Positions 1 through 9,545 of a DNA stretch of 64,000 nucleotides are shown here, in pieces. The DNA is from Sphingopyxis flava (GTDB lineage Bacteria; Pseudomonadota; Alphaproteobacteria; Sphingomonadales; Sphingomonadaceae), in contig NZ_FUYP01000014.1 in NCBI RefSeq assembly GCF_900168005.1, positions 44,482-108,481 on the forward strand, written 5' to 3'. Both the position numbers and the translations under genes were made by a program. The notes beneath the pieces are model-generated. The model saw only the letters and a program-made list of their open reading frames with translations. It searched no databases and was not told the origin of the DNA. Position 1 is the first letter of the stretch, and each line of letters opens with the position of its first letter.

Positions 1-288
1 GGCATCTGGTGCTTCGACGGCGTCTATAACGCGATCGACGATGCGCCGGGCTTTGTCGCCGAGGCCCGAGAGGGGCGGGCGCTGGGCTTTGATGGCAAGA
101 CGCTCATTCATCCCTCGCAGGTCGAGGCGTGCAACAGCGCCTTTGCGCCATCGGAGCGCGAGATCGCCGCTGCCGAGGCCCTGGTTGCTGCCGCGACGGG
201 CGGGGCGCAGCGGTACGAAGGCCGGATGATCGAGGACATGCATGTCGCGGCGGCGAAGGCGCTTCTGGAGCGGGCGGACCGGGGATAA
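1..288 (+). CDS. CoA ester lyase (HpcH/HpaI aldolase / CitE family), C-terminal part
   Basis: The window opens inside this gene; 95 codons remain before the TAA stop. The visible part contains GFDGKTLIHPSQVE, the conserved C-terminal block of CitE-like and malyl-CoA lyase proteins, followed by the usual helical tail (AFAPSEREIAAAEAL). Family members cleave or form CoA thioesters such as citramalyl-CoA, malyl-CoA or beta-methylmalyl-CoA in the cytoplasm. Substrate specificity cannot be read from this fragment. The next gene begins about 90 bases downstream with no obvious shared function. Confidence 0.85.
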   Translation, partial: GIWCFDGVYNAIDDAPGFVAEAREGRALGFDGKTLIHPSQVEACNSAFAPSEREIAAAEALVAAATGGAQRYEGRMIEDMHVAAAKALLERADRG

Positions 289-379
289 TCCGTCTCGCTG
301 GCAGCAAGGCTGAGACTCCATTCGTCGTTCGACGAACGCGCCTTGCCTCCCCAGACGGTCCATGCCATGCGGCCGGGCC

Positions 380-1888
380 ATGCAGAAGACAGCCTTTCGC
401 GCCGCCGTCGCGGCATTCGCTTTCACCGCTTTTGCGGCCCCAGCAGCCTTCGCCAAGGGGCCCGACGCTCCCGTCACCGAAGCGCAGCTCGCCGAGCATA
501 TCCGCATTCTGGCGGGCGACGCCTTCGTAGGGCGGGCGCCGGGCACGGACGGCGAGGATCGCACCATCGCTTACATCATCGGCGAATGGGCAAAGGCTGG
601 TCTTGAAGCGGTTCCCGGCAGCGCGACCCCATGGCTGCAGCCGGTTCCGCTCGTCGAAAGCGCCGCGATTTCGGGCGATGCCAAGCTACGCGTCCACGGC
701 CGCGATTTCGCGCTCGAGGATGACGGCATCATGCTGACGGGTCGCGACCCCTCTGTCGCGCTGAAGGACGTCCCGGCCGTGTTCGTCGGATATGGCATCG
801 ACGGCACGGGAAAGGTCGCCACCGACGTCAAGGACAAGCTCGCGATCATGCTGTTCGACAATCCGCCCTTTGGTGACAAGCCGCCGCGTTATCGCGAGCG
901 GCGCCAGATGCTTGCGAAGGCCGGCGCGGCGGCCGTGCTGGTGGTCGCGACCGACGCTGTACCCTGGGCGCAGCTTCGCAGCGCGTTGGGCGGCAAGACG
1001 GTGCGCCCGGCCCAGGAAATGAGCGAGGGGCCCGCGATCAGCGGATTCCTATCGCTCGAAGCGGCGGACGCGCTGTTCGCGCGCGCAGGGCAGGACGGCG
1101 GTGCGCTGCGCGAGGCGGCCAAGGCGCCCGATTATCGGGGCATTTCGCTGCCCGTGACCGCCGATTTTACCGCGACCTCGGCGGTCCGCCCCTTTGTCAG
1201 CAACAATGTCGTAGCAAAGCTGCCCGGCGCGGCGCCCGACGGAAAGGCGGTGCTGTTCCTGGGTCACTGGGACCATCTTGGCATTTGCGGCCCTCAAGGA
1301 GCGGCAGACCGCATCTGCAATGGCGCGGTCGACAATGCGAGCGGGATCGCGGTGCTGATCGAGGTCGCAAAGCGGCTTTCCAGCGGGCCTCGTCCCGACC
1401 GCGACATCTATTTCCTCGCCACCACAGCTGAAGAAAAGGGCCTCCTCGGCGCCTCCTACTTCGCCGACCACCCGGTCCTTCCTCTGAGCGATATCACCGT
1501 GGCGCTCAATATCGACACGATCGCCATCTCGCCCCGGGGCACGCCGGTCGCGACGATCGGGCGCGGTCGTCCCGCCTATGACGCGATGGTGCGCGAGGTG
1601 GCGACCAGTCTTGGACGCGGGATCGACGGCGACGGCGAAGCGGACGCATTTGTTCAGCGGCAGGACGGCTGGGCGCTCGGCGCGAAAAATGTGCCCTCCT
1701 TGATGGTCGGAGGTAGCTTTTCGGATATGGGGCTGCTCGAGACGTTCCTCAGCAGCGATTATCATGGGCCGGGCGACAATTTCACCGACAAGGTACCGCT
1801 CGGCGGTGCGGCGGAGGATGCAGACCTCCACGTCGCGCTGGGGCGGGCCTTTGCCGATACCAAACGCTGGCCGGGCGGTAACCGGTAG
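380..1888 (+). CDS. M28 family zinc aminopeptidase, secreted
   Basis: About 502 residues. The N-terminus (MQKTAFRAAVAAFAFTAFAA, then PAAFA) is a typical Sec signal peptide, so the protein should act in the periplasm. HWDHLG near residue 295, DNASG near 318 and the EEKGLLGA block near 350 are the metal-binding and catalytic motifs of M28 peptidases. A PA-like insert lies between the signal peptide and the catalytic part, as in many bacterial M28 proteins. An in-frame ATG at 362 is possible, but the start at 380 gives the cleaner signal peptide. Role: release of N-terminal amino acids or dipeptides from exogenous peptides; exact substrate unknown. Confidence 0.88.
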   Translation: MQKTAFRAAVAAFAFTAFAAPAAFAKGPDAPVTEAQLAEHIRILAGDAFVGRAPGTDGEDRTIAYIIGEWAKAGLEAVPGSATPWLQPVPLVESAAISGDAKLRVHGRDFALEDDGIMLTGRDPSVALKDVPAVFVGYGIDGTGKVATDVKDKLAIMLFDNPPFGDKPPRYRERRQMLAKAGAAAVLVVATDAVPWAQLRSALGGKTVRPAQEMSEGPAISGFLSLEAADALFARAGQDGGALREAAKAPDYRGISLPVTADFTATSAVRPFVSNNVVAKLPGAAPDGKAVLFLGHWDHLGICGPQGAADRICNGAVDNASGIAVLIEVAKRLSSGPRPDRDIYFLATTAEEKGLLGASYFADHPVLPLSDITVALNIDTIAISPRGTPVATIGRGRPAYDAMVREVATSLGRGIDGDGEADAFVQRQDGWALGAKNVPSLMVGGSFSDMGLLETFLSSDYHGPGDNFTDKVPLGGAAEDADLHVALGRAFADTKRWPGGNR

Positions 1889-1942
1889 GAAGTGCATCCC
1901 CGCCCCAGCGCAGCGAGGGCGGAGGATCCGGCAAGCCGACGA

Positions 1943-3334
1943 TTAGGCTGCCTGCTTGGAACGCTCGCTCATTTCCTGATTGAGCATTTCGGCGAGCAGG
2001 AATGCAAGTTCCAGGCTCTGCCCCGCGTTAAGACGCGGGTCGCAGTGGGTGTGGTAGCGGTCAGCGAGATCCATCTGGGTCACGTCCATTGCGCCGCCGG
2101 TGCATTCGGTGACATTCTGACCTGTCATCTCGATATGAATGCCGCCGCCATGCGTGCCCTCCGCGCGGTGGACGGCGAAGAACCCCCTAACCTCGGCGAG
2201 GATTCGCTCGAACGGGCGCGTCTTGTACCCGGTCGAGGTCTTGATGACATTGCCGTGCATCGGATCGCATGACCAGACGACAGGATGGCCCGATTCCTTC
2301 ACCGCGCGGACGAGCTTTGGCAGATGCGCCTCGATCTTGTCGTGGCCGTAGCGGGTGATCAGCGTCATGCGCCCCGGGACATGATCGGGGTTCAGCGTGT
2401 CGAGCAGACGGAGCAAGACGTCGGGCTCAAGACTGGGCCCGCACTTCATCCCGACGGGATTGCCGATGCCGCGCAGATATTCGATATGCGCCGAGCCTTC
2501 GAAACGGGTGCGGTCGCCCACCCACAGGAAATGGCCCGAGGTGTCGTACCAGCCGCCCGTCAGGCTGTCCTGCCGGGTCAGCGCCTGCTCATAGGGAAGG
2601 AGCAGCGCCTCGTGGCTGGTGTAGAAGCTGGTGCCCTTGATTTGCGGGACGGTTTCGGGCGTGACGCCGCAGGCTTCCATGAAAGCGAGCGCTTCGGAAA
2701 TCCGCGCGGCGGTTTCCTGATATTTCTTCGCCCACGGGCTGCGGTCCATGAAGTCGTGCGTCCAGGCATTGACCTGATGGAGATTGGCATAGCCGCCATT
2801 TGCAAAGGCGCGCAGAAGGTTGAGCGTCGCCGCGGACTGGTTGTAGGCCTTGACCATGCGCGCCGGGTCGGGCTCGCGGCCTTTCGCCTCGAAGCCGATA
2901 TCGTTGATGATGTCGCCGCGATAGCTGGGAAGCGACGTGCCGTTCACCTCCTCCATGTCGGCCGAGCGCGGCTTGGCGAACTGGCCCGCCATGCGGCCGA
3001 GCTTCACCACGGGCATTTTCGAGGCAAAGGTCAGCACCACAGCCATTTGCAGGAGGACGCGGAACGTGTCCCGGATATTGTTCGGATGGAATTCGGCAAA
3101 GCTTTCGGCGCAGTCGCCCCCCTGAAGCAGGAAGGCCTTGCCTTCCGCCACCCGCGCAAGCTCGCTTGTCAGCTCGCGTGCTTCGCCCGCGAAGACCAGC
3201 GGCGGATAGCTCGCAAGTTCGCGTTCGGCCGCTTCGAGCGCGACACCGTCAGCGTAGGTTGGAAGCTGGCGTGCTTCGTGCGAGCGCCAGCTATGCGGTT
3301 GCCATATTTTCGTCATCTCTATCGTCTTCTGCAT
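1943..3334 (-). CDS. aroG: Class II 3-deoxy-7-phosphoheptulonate (DAHP) synthase
   Basis: About 463 residues, the normal length for class II (plant-type) DAHP synthases, which condense phosphoenolpyruvate and erythrose 4-phosphate in the first step of the shikimate pathway. Diagnostic blocks are visible: [11 protein letters not shown] near the N-terminus, [14 protein letters not shown], the STRYGHD-like [10 protein letters not shown], and WSCDPMHGN. The protein starts with the typical IWQPHSWR segment. The ATG at 3334 is used; the preceding codon is TTG, and an ATG at 3316 directly before IWQPHSW is an alternative. It is convergent with the M28 peptidase gene and divergent from the next gene. 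Confidence 0.95.
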   Translation of the reverse strand: MQKTIEMTKIWQPHSWRSHEARQLPTYADGVALEAAERELASYPPLVFAGEARELTSELARVAEGKAFLLQGGDCAESFAEFHPNNIRDTFRVLLQMAVVLTFASKMPVVKLGRMAGQFAKPRSADMEEVNGTSLPSYRGDIINDIGFEAKGREPDPARMVKAYNQSAATLNLLRAFANGGYANLHQVNAWTHDFMDRSPWAKKYQETAARISEALAFMEACGVTPETVPQIKGTSFYTSHEALLLPYEQALTRQDSLTGGWYDTSGHFLWVGDRTRFEGSAHIEYLRGIGNPVGMKCGPSLEPDVLLRLLDTLNPDHVPGRMTLITRYGHDKIEAHLPKLVRAVKESGHPVVWSCDPMHGNVIKTSTGYKTRPFERILAEVRGFFAVHRAEGTHGGGIHIEMTGQNVTECTGGAMDVTQMDLADRYHTHCDPRLNAGQSLELAFLLAEMLNQEMSERSKQAA

Positions 3335-3541
3335 CAAAATCCGAATCGCGCGCTGCCTTGGCGCGGACGCACCGGGGAAGCAAGAGCAAGGAAATTAGCA
3401 TCCTCCGGTCGTTCACGCACCTACGCTTTTCTTGGGCGGTGAAAACTGCTAATTTGCGACTGTTTCGGCGTTTCGATGATATGTGAGCGGATCGCAGCTG
3501 CCGCGCTCGCGTTCGGCAATCGGTAACCTTATATGCATAGT

Positions 3542-3558
3542 GTCCTAACGAACAGGAC
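3542..3558. promoter_or_regulatory. Inverted repeat in a divergent promoter region (possible operator)
   Basis: GTCCT-N7-AGGAC lies about 20 bases before the start of the membrane cyclic-nucleotide-binding protein gene, in the region separating it from the DAHP synthase gene. The arms are perfect over 5 bases. The repeat is short and no regulator is identified, so this is only a candidate binding site. Confidence 0.3.
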
Positions 3559-3578
3559 GACGCGAAACGATACAGTTT

Positions 3579-4253
3579 ATGGCGAATTTCAGCCCCGCCT
3601 TGCTCGGGTATGGCGCCCTGCTGCTGCTGCTGGCAACTTGCTTTGCCACGCGCGCTGAGCAAGTGCGTCTCGGCATCGCCGCCGCGGCGCTGCTTGTGCT
3701 GCCCGTCGCGGTCATCCACTCGCAGCTGGGTTATGGGCTGCTGCTGCTGGCAATTCTTGTGGTGAACGGCGTGCTTGCGACGCGCGGCCGGCTGCGCGAT
3801 GCCGCAATCCGTTTCTCGCCCGAGGAGCAGACGCTTCGCACCTTGCACCTTGCTGATCTTGGCGCCGCCAGCGTCCGGCGCCTCATCGACCAGGGCCACT
3901 GGATTTCGGCAAAGCGCGGCGAGGTGCTTATTCGCGAGAATCAGGCGGCACCCAGTCTCTTCTACCTTGCCGAGGGCCGCGCGCTGATCCAGCGCGACGG
4001 GACTGAGGTGGGAACGCTTACCGACGGCGCGCTGATCGGCGAGGCGACGGTGCTCGATGGGGCTCACGCGACAGGGACTGTGACGCTGACCACCAATGCG
4101 CGGCTTTGGTTCGTTCCTGCAGCGGCGCTGCGCGCCTATCTTGCCGCCAATCGCGACATAGCAGCGGCGCTCCATCAGGGGTTTGCACGCGCGCTGCGCG
4201 GCAAGCTCGCGAGCGCCAACACGCGCATTGCCGACATGCCGCCGCTCTCCTAA
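3579..4253 (+). CDS. Membrane-anchored cyclic-nucleotide-binding domain protein (Popeye-like)
   Basis: About 224 residues. The first 70 residues hold three hydrophobic segments (LLGYGALLLLLATC, LGIAAAALLVLPVAVI, YGLLLLAILVVNGVL). The remainder is a cNMP-binding-like beta barrel: HWISAKRGEVLIRENQAAPSLFYLAEGRALI, then ALIGEATVLDG in place of the canonical phosphate-binding cassette. There is no helix-turn-helix, so it is not a Crp/Fnr activator. The arrangement resembles Popeye-domain proteins. Cyclic nucleotide binding is inferred from the fold; the ligand is unknown. It sits 9 bases before the ArsC-like gene and is probably co-transcribed with it. Confidence 0.75.
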   Translation: MANFSPALLGYGALLLLLATCFATRAEQVRLGIAAAALLVLPVAVIHSQLGYGLLLLAILVVNGVLATRGRLRDAAIRFSPEEQTLRTLHLADLGAASVRRLIDQGHWISAKRGEVLIRENQAAPSLFYLAEGRALIQRDGTEVGTLTDGALIGEATVLDGAHATGTVTLTTNARLWFVPAAALRAYLAANRDIAAALHQGFARALRGKLASANTRIADMPPLS

Positions 4254-4262
4254 AGTCGATGG

Positions 4263-4613
4263 ATGGCACTTACTCTTTATGGAATTCCGAACTGCGACAC
4301 GGTGAAGAAGGCGCGGCGCTGGCTGGACGGCGCCGGCGTTTCTTACCGCTTCCACGACTTTCGCAAGGACGGGCTCGAACCCACAAGGCTGCAGCAATGG
4401 ATTGACGCAGTCGGCTGGGAAAGGCTTCTCAACAAGAGCGGGACGACCTTTCGCAAACTGCCCGACGCTGACAAGGCGGGGCTCGACGCTGCGAAGGCGA
4501 AGGCGCTGATGCTTGACCAGCCCGCGATGATCCGCCGCCCGGTCGTCGAGGCCGATGATGGTATTAGCGTCGGATTTTCCGAAAGCGATTGGCAGGCCCG
4601 CTTTGCCGCATGA
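4263..4613 (+). CDS. ArsC/Spx-family reductase-like protein (YffB type)
   Basis: About 116 residues, the usual size of the family. It starts with LYGIPNCDTVKKARRWLDG: a thioredoxin-like fold with the single conserved cysteine of ArsC/YffB proteins. LLNKSGTTFRKLP and MIRRPVVE are the characteristic middle and C-terminal blocks. No arsenic resistance genes are nearby, so arsenate reduction is unlikely; YffB-like proteins are thought to use glutathione on an unknown substrate. The stop codon overlaps the next start (ATGA). Confidence 0.88.
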   Translation: MALTLYGIPNCDTVKKARRWLDGAGVSYRFHDFRKDGLEPTRLQQWIDAVGWERLLNKSGTTFRKLPDADKAGLDAAKAKALMLDQPAMIRRPVVEADDGISVGFSESDWQARFAA

Positions 4614-5686
4614 AGCGCCGGCTCGCCGCTTGGCTGGCGCTCGCATCGCTTGCGGGCTGCGGCGCTGAGCCGATGGTGGCAACGCCGACACTCGACGGCC
4701 GGCCGCCGATCGTCATTGCGCATCGCGGAGCCTCGGGCGAGCGCCCCGAGCACACGCTTGCGAGCTATGAGCTGGCAATTGAGCAGGGCGCCGATTATAT
4801 CGAGCCCGACCTGGTGCTGACCAGGGACGGGGTGCTTGTTGCGCGGCACGAGAATGAGATTTCGGATACCACCGACGTCGCCGCGCACGGCGAGTTTGCC
4901 GGCCGAAAGACAAGCAAGCGAATCGACGGCAAGGAGGTCACGGGCTGGTTCACCGAGGATTTCACCCTCGCTGAACTCAAGACCCTGCGCGCGAAGGAGC
5001 GCATTCCGAGTCTGCGGGGCACTGCCAACGACGGCAAATTCGAGGTTCCGACCTTCGAGGAAATTCTGGCGCTTCTCGCCCGTATCAACAAGGGGCGGGC
5101 GCACCCGGTGGGTGTTTATCCCGAAACCAAGCATCCAAGCTATTTCGCGGCCATCGGCCTGCCGCACGAAGGCCCCTTGCTCGTGCAGCTTGAGCGATAT
5201 GGCTATCGCGGCCCAGACGCACCCATATTCATCCAGAGCTTCGAAGTAGGCAATCTGAAGGCGCTGCGGGCGAAGAGCGAACTTCCGCTGATCCAGCTGG
5301 TCGATGGCGAGGGCGGTCCCGCCGATGCTCCCGCCGTGACCTACGCCGAAATGGTATCGCCCCCGGGCCTCAAAGCGATCGCAGCCTATGCCAACGGGAT
5401 CGGTCCGGCAAAGACGATGATCATCCCGCGCAGCGCGCTCGGGACGCTCGGCGAGGCGACGAGCCTCGTGCGCGACGCACACGCTGCGGGACTGAAGGTG
5501 CATCCCTGGACCTTCCGCCGCGAGAATTATTTTCTGCCGCTCGCCGACAAGCGCGGGATCAATCCGGCGGGCCACGGTGACCTCGAGGCCGAGATCCGCA
5601 CTTACATGAAAACCGGCATTGACGGTCTGTTCAGCGACAATCCGCGCGAAGCCGTCCCGGCCGTGAGACGAGGGGAAATGCAATGA
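4610..5686 (+). CDS. glpQ: Glycerophosphodiester phosphodiesterase, lipoprotein
   Basis: About 358 residues. The start at 4610 overlaps the previous stop and gives a lipoprotein signal (LAWLALASLAGCG type, lipobox LAGC), so the enzyme should be membrane-anchored on the periplasmic side. The GDPD catalytic pattern is clear: HRGASGERPEHTLASYELAI, then GADYIEPDLVLTRDGVLVARHE. C-terminal HPWTFRRENYF and GIDGLFSDNP are also typical. It hydrolyses glycerophosphodiesters to glycerol 3-phosphate and an alcohol. Its length and insert match GlpQ rather than the shorter UgpQ. It overlaps the following aldo/keto reductase start by 4 bases. Confidence 0.93.
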   Translation: MKRRLAAWLALASLAGCGAEPMVATPTLDGRPPIVIAHRGASGERPEHTLASYELAIEQGADYIEPDLVLTRDGVLVARHENEISDTTDVAAHGEFAGRKTSKRIDGKEVTGWFTEDFTLAELKTLRAKERIPSLRGTANDGKFEVPTFEEILALLARINKGRAHPVGVYPETKHPSYFAAIGLPHEGPLLVQLERYGYRGPDAPIFIQSFEVGNLKALRAKSELPLIQLVDGEGGPADAPAVTYAEMVSPPGLKAIAAYANGIGPAKTMIIPRSALGTLGEATSLVRDAHAAGLKVHPWTFRRENYFLPLADKRGINPAGHGDLEAEIRTYMKTGIDGLFSDNPREAVPAVRRGEMQ

Positions 5687-6614
5687 CCGAGCGTGCTCTG
5701 GGCAACAGCGGTCTTTTGATCCGCCCCTTCGTGCTCGGCGGCAATGTCTTCGGGATGACCGCCGATCGGGCCGCAAGCTTTGCGGTGCTCGATCGCTTTG
5801 TCGAGCGGGGCGGCGGGATGATCGATACGGCCGACGTCTATTCGGCCTGGGTGCCGGGGAACAAGGGCGGCGAATCGGAAACCATGCTCGGCGAATGGCT
5901 GAAGGCGAGCGGCGCGCGCGATCAGATACTGATCGCGACAAAAGTCGGGAGGGCGGGCTGAAGCCTGAGCGCGTGCGCGCGGCGGTGCAGGGTTCGCTCG
6001 ACCGGCTCGGCGTCGATGCGATCGACCTTTATTTTGCGCACAAGGACGATCCCGACGTGCCGCTCGATGAAGTGCTTGGCGCGTTCAGCGAACTCATCGA
6101 CACAGGCACCGTAGGCGCGATCGGTGCATCTAACTATTCGGCCGCTCGGCTCGCCGAGGCGCTCGAGCTATCGGACAAGACCGGTCTGCCGCGCTTCACG
6201 GTCGTACAGCCTGAGCTCAACCTCCTCGACCGCGCCCAATATGAAGGACCCCTGCAGGCGCTGTGCACCGCCGAGGGGCTGGGGGTCATCACCTATTTCA
6301 GTCTCGCGTCGGGCTATCTGTCGGGCAAATATCGCGATGCTGCTGATCTCTCCAAGAGTCCGCGCGGTGCGCGCGTTCAGCCCTATATGACGGGGCGCGG
6401 GCCGGACGTGCTCGCAGCGATGGAACGGATCGCGGAGGAGACGGGCGCGACGCTGCCCCAGATCGCACTCGCCTGGGTGGCGGCGCAGCCTGGCGTGACC
6501 GCGCCGATCGCCAGTGCAACCAGCGTCGCGCAACTCGACGAGATCATGGCAAGCGAGGCGGTGACCCTTACGCCCGAGCAAATCGCGGCATTGACCGAGG
6601 CAGGCAGAGCCTAG
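5683..6614 (+). pseudogene. Aldo/keto reductase, interrupted by a frameshift
   Basis: Two overlapping frames together make one full aldo/keto reductase of about 310 residues. The first frame starts at 5683 and carries the N-terminal barrel with FVLGGNVFGMT, GGGMIDTADVYSAW and ILIATKVG, then stops at 5961. The second frame resumes with GLKPERVRAAVQGSLDRLGVDAIDLYFAHKDDP and runs to 6614 through QPELNLLDRAQYE and YFSLASGYLSGKY. The shift lies in the G-rich run around 5946-5960; one missing base or two extra bases would explain it. Either the gene is broken or this is a sequence error, since the rest is well preserved. It overlaps GDPD by 4 bases and converges on the hydrolase gene. Confidence 0.85.
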
Positions 6615-7396
6615 TCGAGCGCGCAGCTTGCGCCGCTGATTGCGCGCTCGGTGAGGAAGCCGTCGATCGCTTCGAGCGCCGCTGCGTGCGCGGTCGCATT
6701 AAAGTCGCGGGGCGCCGCGGCGCTGCCGGGGTCATCGACCGGATGCGCGACGTCGAAGCGGTGGCCGGCGCCGGGATAGAGCTTTATGATGAACGGATAT
6801 CCGGGGTTCTGGACGCGGGTAGCTGCAAGCGCTTCGAGCCGCTTCAGGGGCGCAGTGTCGTCTTGCGTACCCTGCAGCGCGAGTACCGGCATGCGCTGGG
6901 GCCAGGGTGAGCGTTGCGAGCGAACCGAGGGATAATAGACGATCGCCGCGCGAAAGCCGCTTTCGGAACCATCCGGCGTCGAGGCAAGAGTCAGCGCGCC
7001 CTCGCCGCCGCGCGACCAGCCGATCGCGAGGCCCGGGCAGCGCCGGTCAAAGCGGTGCATGGCGCGCAGACGAGCGAGCGCGTCGATCGCGATCGCCGCA
7101 CGCTTCTCGCCCGCTGAGCCAGGCGGTCTCAAACGCTCGAGCGCGGCGTCGTCGTCAACAACCAGAACATCGATCCCGCGCTGGTTCAGAAAAGCGGCGA
7201 GGTCGGCATATTGATTGCCGGGTGCAAGCCTCCCGATCCCCTCGGCGCGCGGAAAGAGAATGGCCCATGGGCGGGGTTTCGTATCCGTCGCCACGGGTAT
7301 CAGATGGAGATCGGCGGGGAGGGTATCGCGCGCCGCGGCCGGGGCGGCTGAGGCGGCGAGCAGGAGTGCGAGGCAGAGGAGGGACAGCGCGCGCAT
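6611..7396 (-). CDS. Secreted alpha/beta hydrolase (dienelactone hydrolase-like)
   Basis: About 261 residues. The N-terminus (MRALSLLCLALLLAASAAPA) is a signal peptide. An alpha/beta hydrolase triad can be proposed: the nucleophile serine in GWSRGGEGA, an acid in QGTQDDTAP and a histidine in GAGHRFD. The C-terminal ALDRF-like helix is typical of dienelactone hydrolase and related carboxylesterases. The substrate is not evident. Its 3' end overlaps the end of the aldo/keto reductase by 4 bases in convergent orientation. Confidence 0.8.
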   Translation of the reverse strand: MRALSLLCLALLLAASAAPAAARDTLPADLHLIPVATDTKPRPWAILFPRAEGIGRLAPGNQYADLAAFLNQRGIDVLVVDDDAALERLRPPGSAGEKRAAIAIDALARLRAMHRFDRRCPGLAIGWSRGGEGALTLASTPDGSESGFRAAIVYYPSVRSQRSPWPQRMPVLALQGTQDDTAPLKRLEALAATRVQNPGYPFIIKLYPGAGHRFDVAHPVDDPGSAAAPRDFNATAHAAALEAIDGFLTERAISGASCALD

Positions 7397-7458
7397 GAAC
7401 GGGGTACCTTTCGCTATGCCGGTTTACGCCCGATTGCTGCAGCGGCCAAGCTGCGGCT

Positions 7459-7674
7459 TCACCTTTCCTGCCACTGGAATACGGTCTCGATCGGTTTGCC
7501 AAAGACGCGCGCGATGCGGAATGCGACCTCGAGCGAAGGTGAGTATCTGCCTTGCTCGACCGCGGCGATGGTCTGGCGCGTGACGCCGACCTTTCGTCCC
7601 AGTTCGCCCTGCGTCATCTCGCCGGCCAGAAAGCGCAGCGTCCGGATGTCATTGGTGAAAGGCGGTCTGGTCAC
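7459..7674 (-). CDS. Small XRE-family transcriptional regulator
   Basis: 71 residues, consisting of a single helix-turn-helix: MTQGELGRKVGVTRQTIAAVEQGRYSPSLEVAFRIARVFG, followed by the short PIETVFQWQE tail. This matches the YgzD-type small XRE regulators. Such genes are often followed by a membrane protein; here the downstream gene on the same strand is the secreted hydrolase, about 60 bases away, so the two may be co-transcribed. It is divergent from panB. Confidence 0.88.
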   Translation of the reverse strand: MTRPPFTNDIRTLRFLAGEMTQGELGRKVGVTRQTIAAVEQGRYSPSLEVAFRIARVFGKPIETVFQWQER

Positions 7675-7795
7675 GTCGGATTTCCTGGAGCGAGCGAGAA
7701 TTTATGTTAATCAAATCTGACATGAAGTAAAAGATACACGACACAAACCGCGGAACCGCTTTTGCGCTGCAACATTAAGGTCTAAGCCGCGCGCC

Positions 7796-8659
7796 ATGTC
7801 CACGCTCCCCAAAACGCTCACCCTCGACACCTCCACCAGCCGCGCCAATCCGACGCCGCAGCCGATGAAGCGCCTGACGGTGCCGCGGATTCGCCAGCGA
7901 AAAGGCGGTGAGCCGCTGGTTATGCTGACCGCTTACACGGTCCGCATGGCGCAGCTGCTCGACCCGCATTGCGACATGCTGCTCGTCGGCGATTCGCTCG
8001 CGCAGGTGATCTATGGCCTGCCGCACACGGTCGGGGTGACGATGGATATGATGTCGCTGCACGGCGCGGCCGTCGTGCGCGGCAGCTATCATGCTGCCGT
8101 CATCGTCGACATGCCGTTCGGCAGCTACGAAGGGAGCCCGCAGCAGGCGTTCGACAATGCCGCGCGGCTGCTCAAGGAAACGGGCGCCGCCGCCGTCAAG
8201 CTTGAGGGCGGGAAGGTGCTCGCCCCGACGATCGAGTTTCTGACCCAGCGCGGCATCCCTGTGATGGGCCATGTGGGTCTGACGCCGCAGGCGGTCAATA
8301 TCCTCGGGGGCTATGGCGTGCGCGGCAAAAGCGAGGAGGAAGCGCGCTCGATTGTCGACGATGCCCTAGCGGTTGCGCAGGCCGGCGCCTTTTCCATCGT
8401 CATCGAAGGGGTACTCGAATCGATCGCGGTAGAAATCACCAACAAGGTTGCCTGTCCAACGATCGGCATCGGCGCATCGGCGCAGTGCGACGGACAGGTC
8501 CTCGTTACCGACGACATGCTCGGCATGTTTGAACGGGTCCCCAAATTCGTGAAGCGCTACCAGGACATGGCCAGCATCGTCAGCGGTGCCGTCAAGGAAT
8601 ATGCGGACCAGGTCAGGTCCCGTTCATTCCCGACCGAGGATCAGATCTACGCCGGCTGA
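7796..8659 (+). CDS. panB: 3-methyl-2-oxobutanoate hydroxymethyltransferase
   Basis: About 287 residues, the normal length. PanB transfers a hydroxymethyl group from methylene-tetrahydrofolate to 2-oxoisovalerate, giving ketopantoate for coenzyme A synthesis. Motifs seen: [57 protein letters not shown], and the C-terminal [22 protein letters not shown]. The first 20 residues are a variable extension. It stands alone, divergent from the XRE gene; panC is not in the window. The later coenzyme A gene coaD is 12 kb away. Confidence 0.96.
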   Translation: MSTLPKTLTLDTSTSRANPTPQPMKRLTVPRIRQRKGGEPLVMLTAYTVRMAQLLDPHCDMLLVGDSLAQVIYGLPHTVGVTMDMMSLHGAAVVRGSYHAAVIVDMPFGSYEGSPQQAFDNAARLLKETGAAAVKLEGGKVLAPTIEFLTQRGIPVMGHVGLTPQAVNILGGYGVRGKSEEEARSIVDDALAVAQAGAFSIVIEGVLESIAVEITNKVACPTIGIGASAQCDGQVLVTDDMLGMFERVPKFVKRYQDMASIVSGAVKEYADQVRSRSFPTEDQIYAG

Positions 8660-8779
8660 CGACCGCTCTGCCGCCCGGCAGGGGGCAAGTGAATCGCTTG
8701 GCCTTTTCCGGCGCCCCCGCTAAGGAGGCGGCCGGTGGGACGCGTGTGCGAAAGCCGGATGGACGAGATGGAGGTTTGA

Positions 8780-9544
8780 TTGGCGCTGAGCCCGACCAAT
8801 AATGCTGCGCTATTGCAGGAAGTCGACGAAGCCGTCCGCAAGGATCGGCTCGATTCGATCTGGACGAGTTATGGGCGCTGGATCGTCGCTGCGGTCATTG
8901 CAGCGCTCGTGGCGTTTGGCGGCTATCTTTTCTGGAACCATCAGCAGGAAACCAAGCGCGGCGAACAGGCCGAAGCGCTGCTCGCCGCCTTTGACAAGGC
9001 GAAGACCAGCCAGCCGGGTGCAGCCGCCCTCGAGCTTGACAAGCTGATCGCGGAAGGTGGGCCTGCGTATCGCGCGGCTGCGCTCGTCCAGCAGGCGAAC
9101 CTCAAGGCTCAGACCGGGGACCTTAAGAGTGCCGCCGCGCTGATGGCGAAGGTAGCAAGCGACACGAAAATCGATCAGGCGCTGCGCGACCTTGCCCTGA
9201 TCCGCCAGACCGCGTTTGAATATGACACGCTTAAGCCCCAGACCGTGATCGCGCGCATGAAGCCCCTTGTCGATGCAAAGGATTCAAGCTGGTTTGCCAG
9301 CGCTGCTGAGTTGAGCGCGATCGCGCATTATCAGCTCGGCCAGTTCGATCAGGCGGGCGAGCTTTATGGCCGTATCGCCAAATTGTCCGATATTCCCCAG
9401 TCCCTGCAATCACGCGCTGTGCAGATGGCGGGGATGCTGGGCGTTGATGCGGTAGCAGATCGCGCGAGCGACAGCGCCGCAGCCGAAACGAAAGGCGAAG
9501 CCGCGCCGAAGGCAGCGGCCGCGAAAAGCGAGGAAGCCAAATAG
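8780..9544 (+). CDS. YfgM-like tetratricopeptide inner-membrane protein
   Basis: About 254 residues, read from a TTG start at 8780. A GGAGG Shine-Dalgarno at 8770-8774 gives ideal spacing and decides this start. One transmembrane helix near residues 35-55 (WIVAAVIAALVAFGGYLFW) is followed by a periplasmic domain with TPR-like repeats, and the C-terminus is rich in Ala, Lys and Glu. This is the architecture of YfgM, a SecYEG-associated chaperone helper. It precedes bamB by one base and der follows, the same yfgM-bamB-der order as in Escherichia coli, which supports the assignment. Confidence 0.85.
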   Translation: MALSPTNNAALLQEVDEAVRKDRLDSIWTSYGRWIVAAVIAALVAFGGYLFWNHQQETKRGEQAEALLAAFDKAKTSQPGAAALELDKLIAEGGPAYRAAALVQQANLKAQTGDLKSAAALMAKVASDTKIDQALRDLALIRQTAFEYDTLKPQTVIARMKPLVDAKDSSWFASAAELSAIAHYQLGQFDQAGELYGRIAKLSDIPQSLQSRAVQMAGMLGVDAVADRASDSAAAETKGEAAPKAAAAKSEEAK

Positions 9545-9545
9545 G

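Noticed and set aside
5940..5965. Programmed -1 frameshift in the aldo/keto reductase
   Set aside because: There is no X XXY YYZ slippery heptamer and no obvious downstream pseudoknot. This family is not known for recoding, so an indel or sequence error is simpler.
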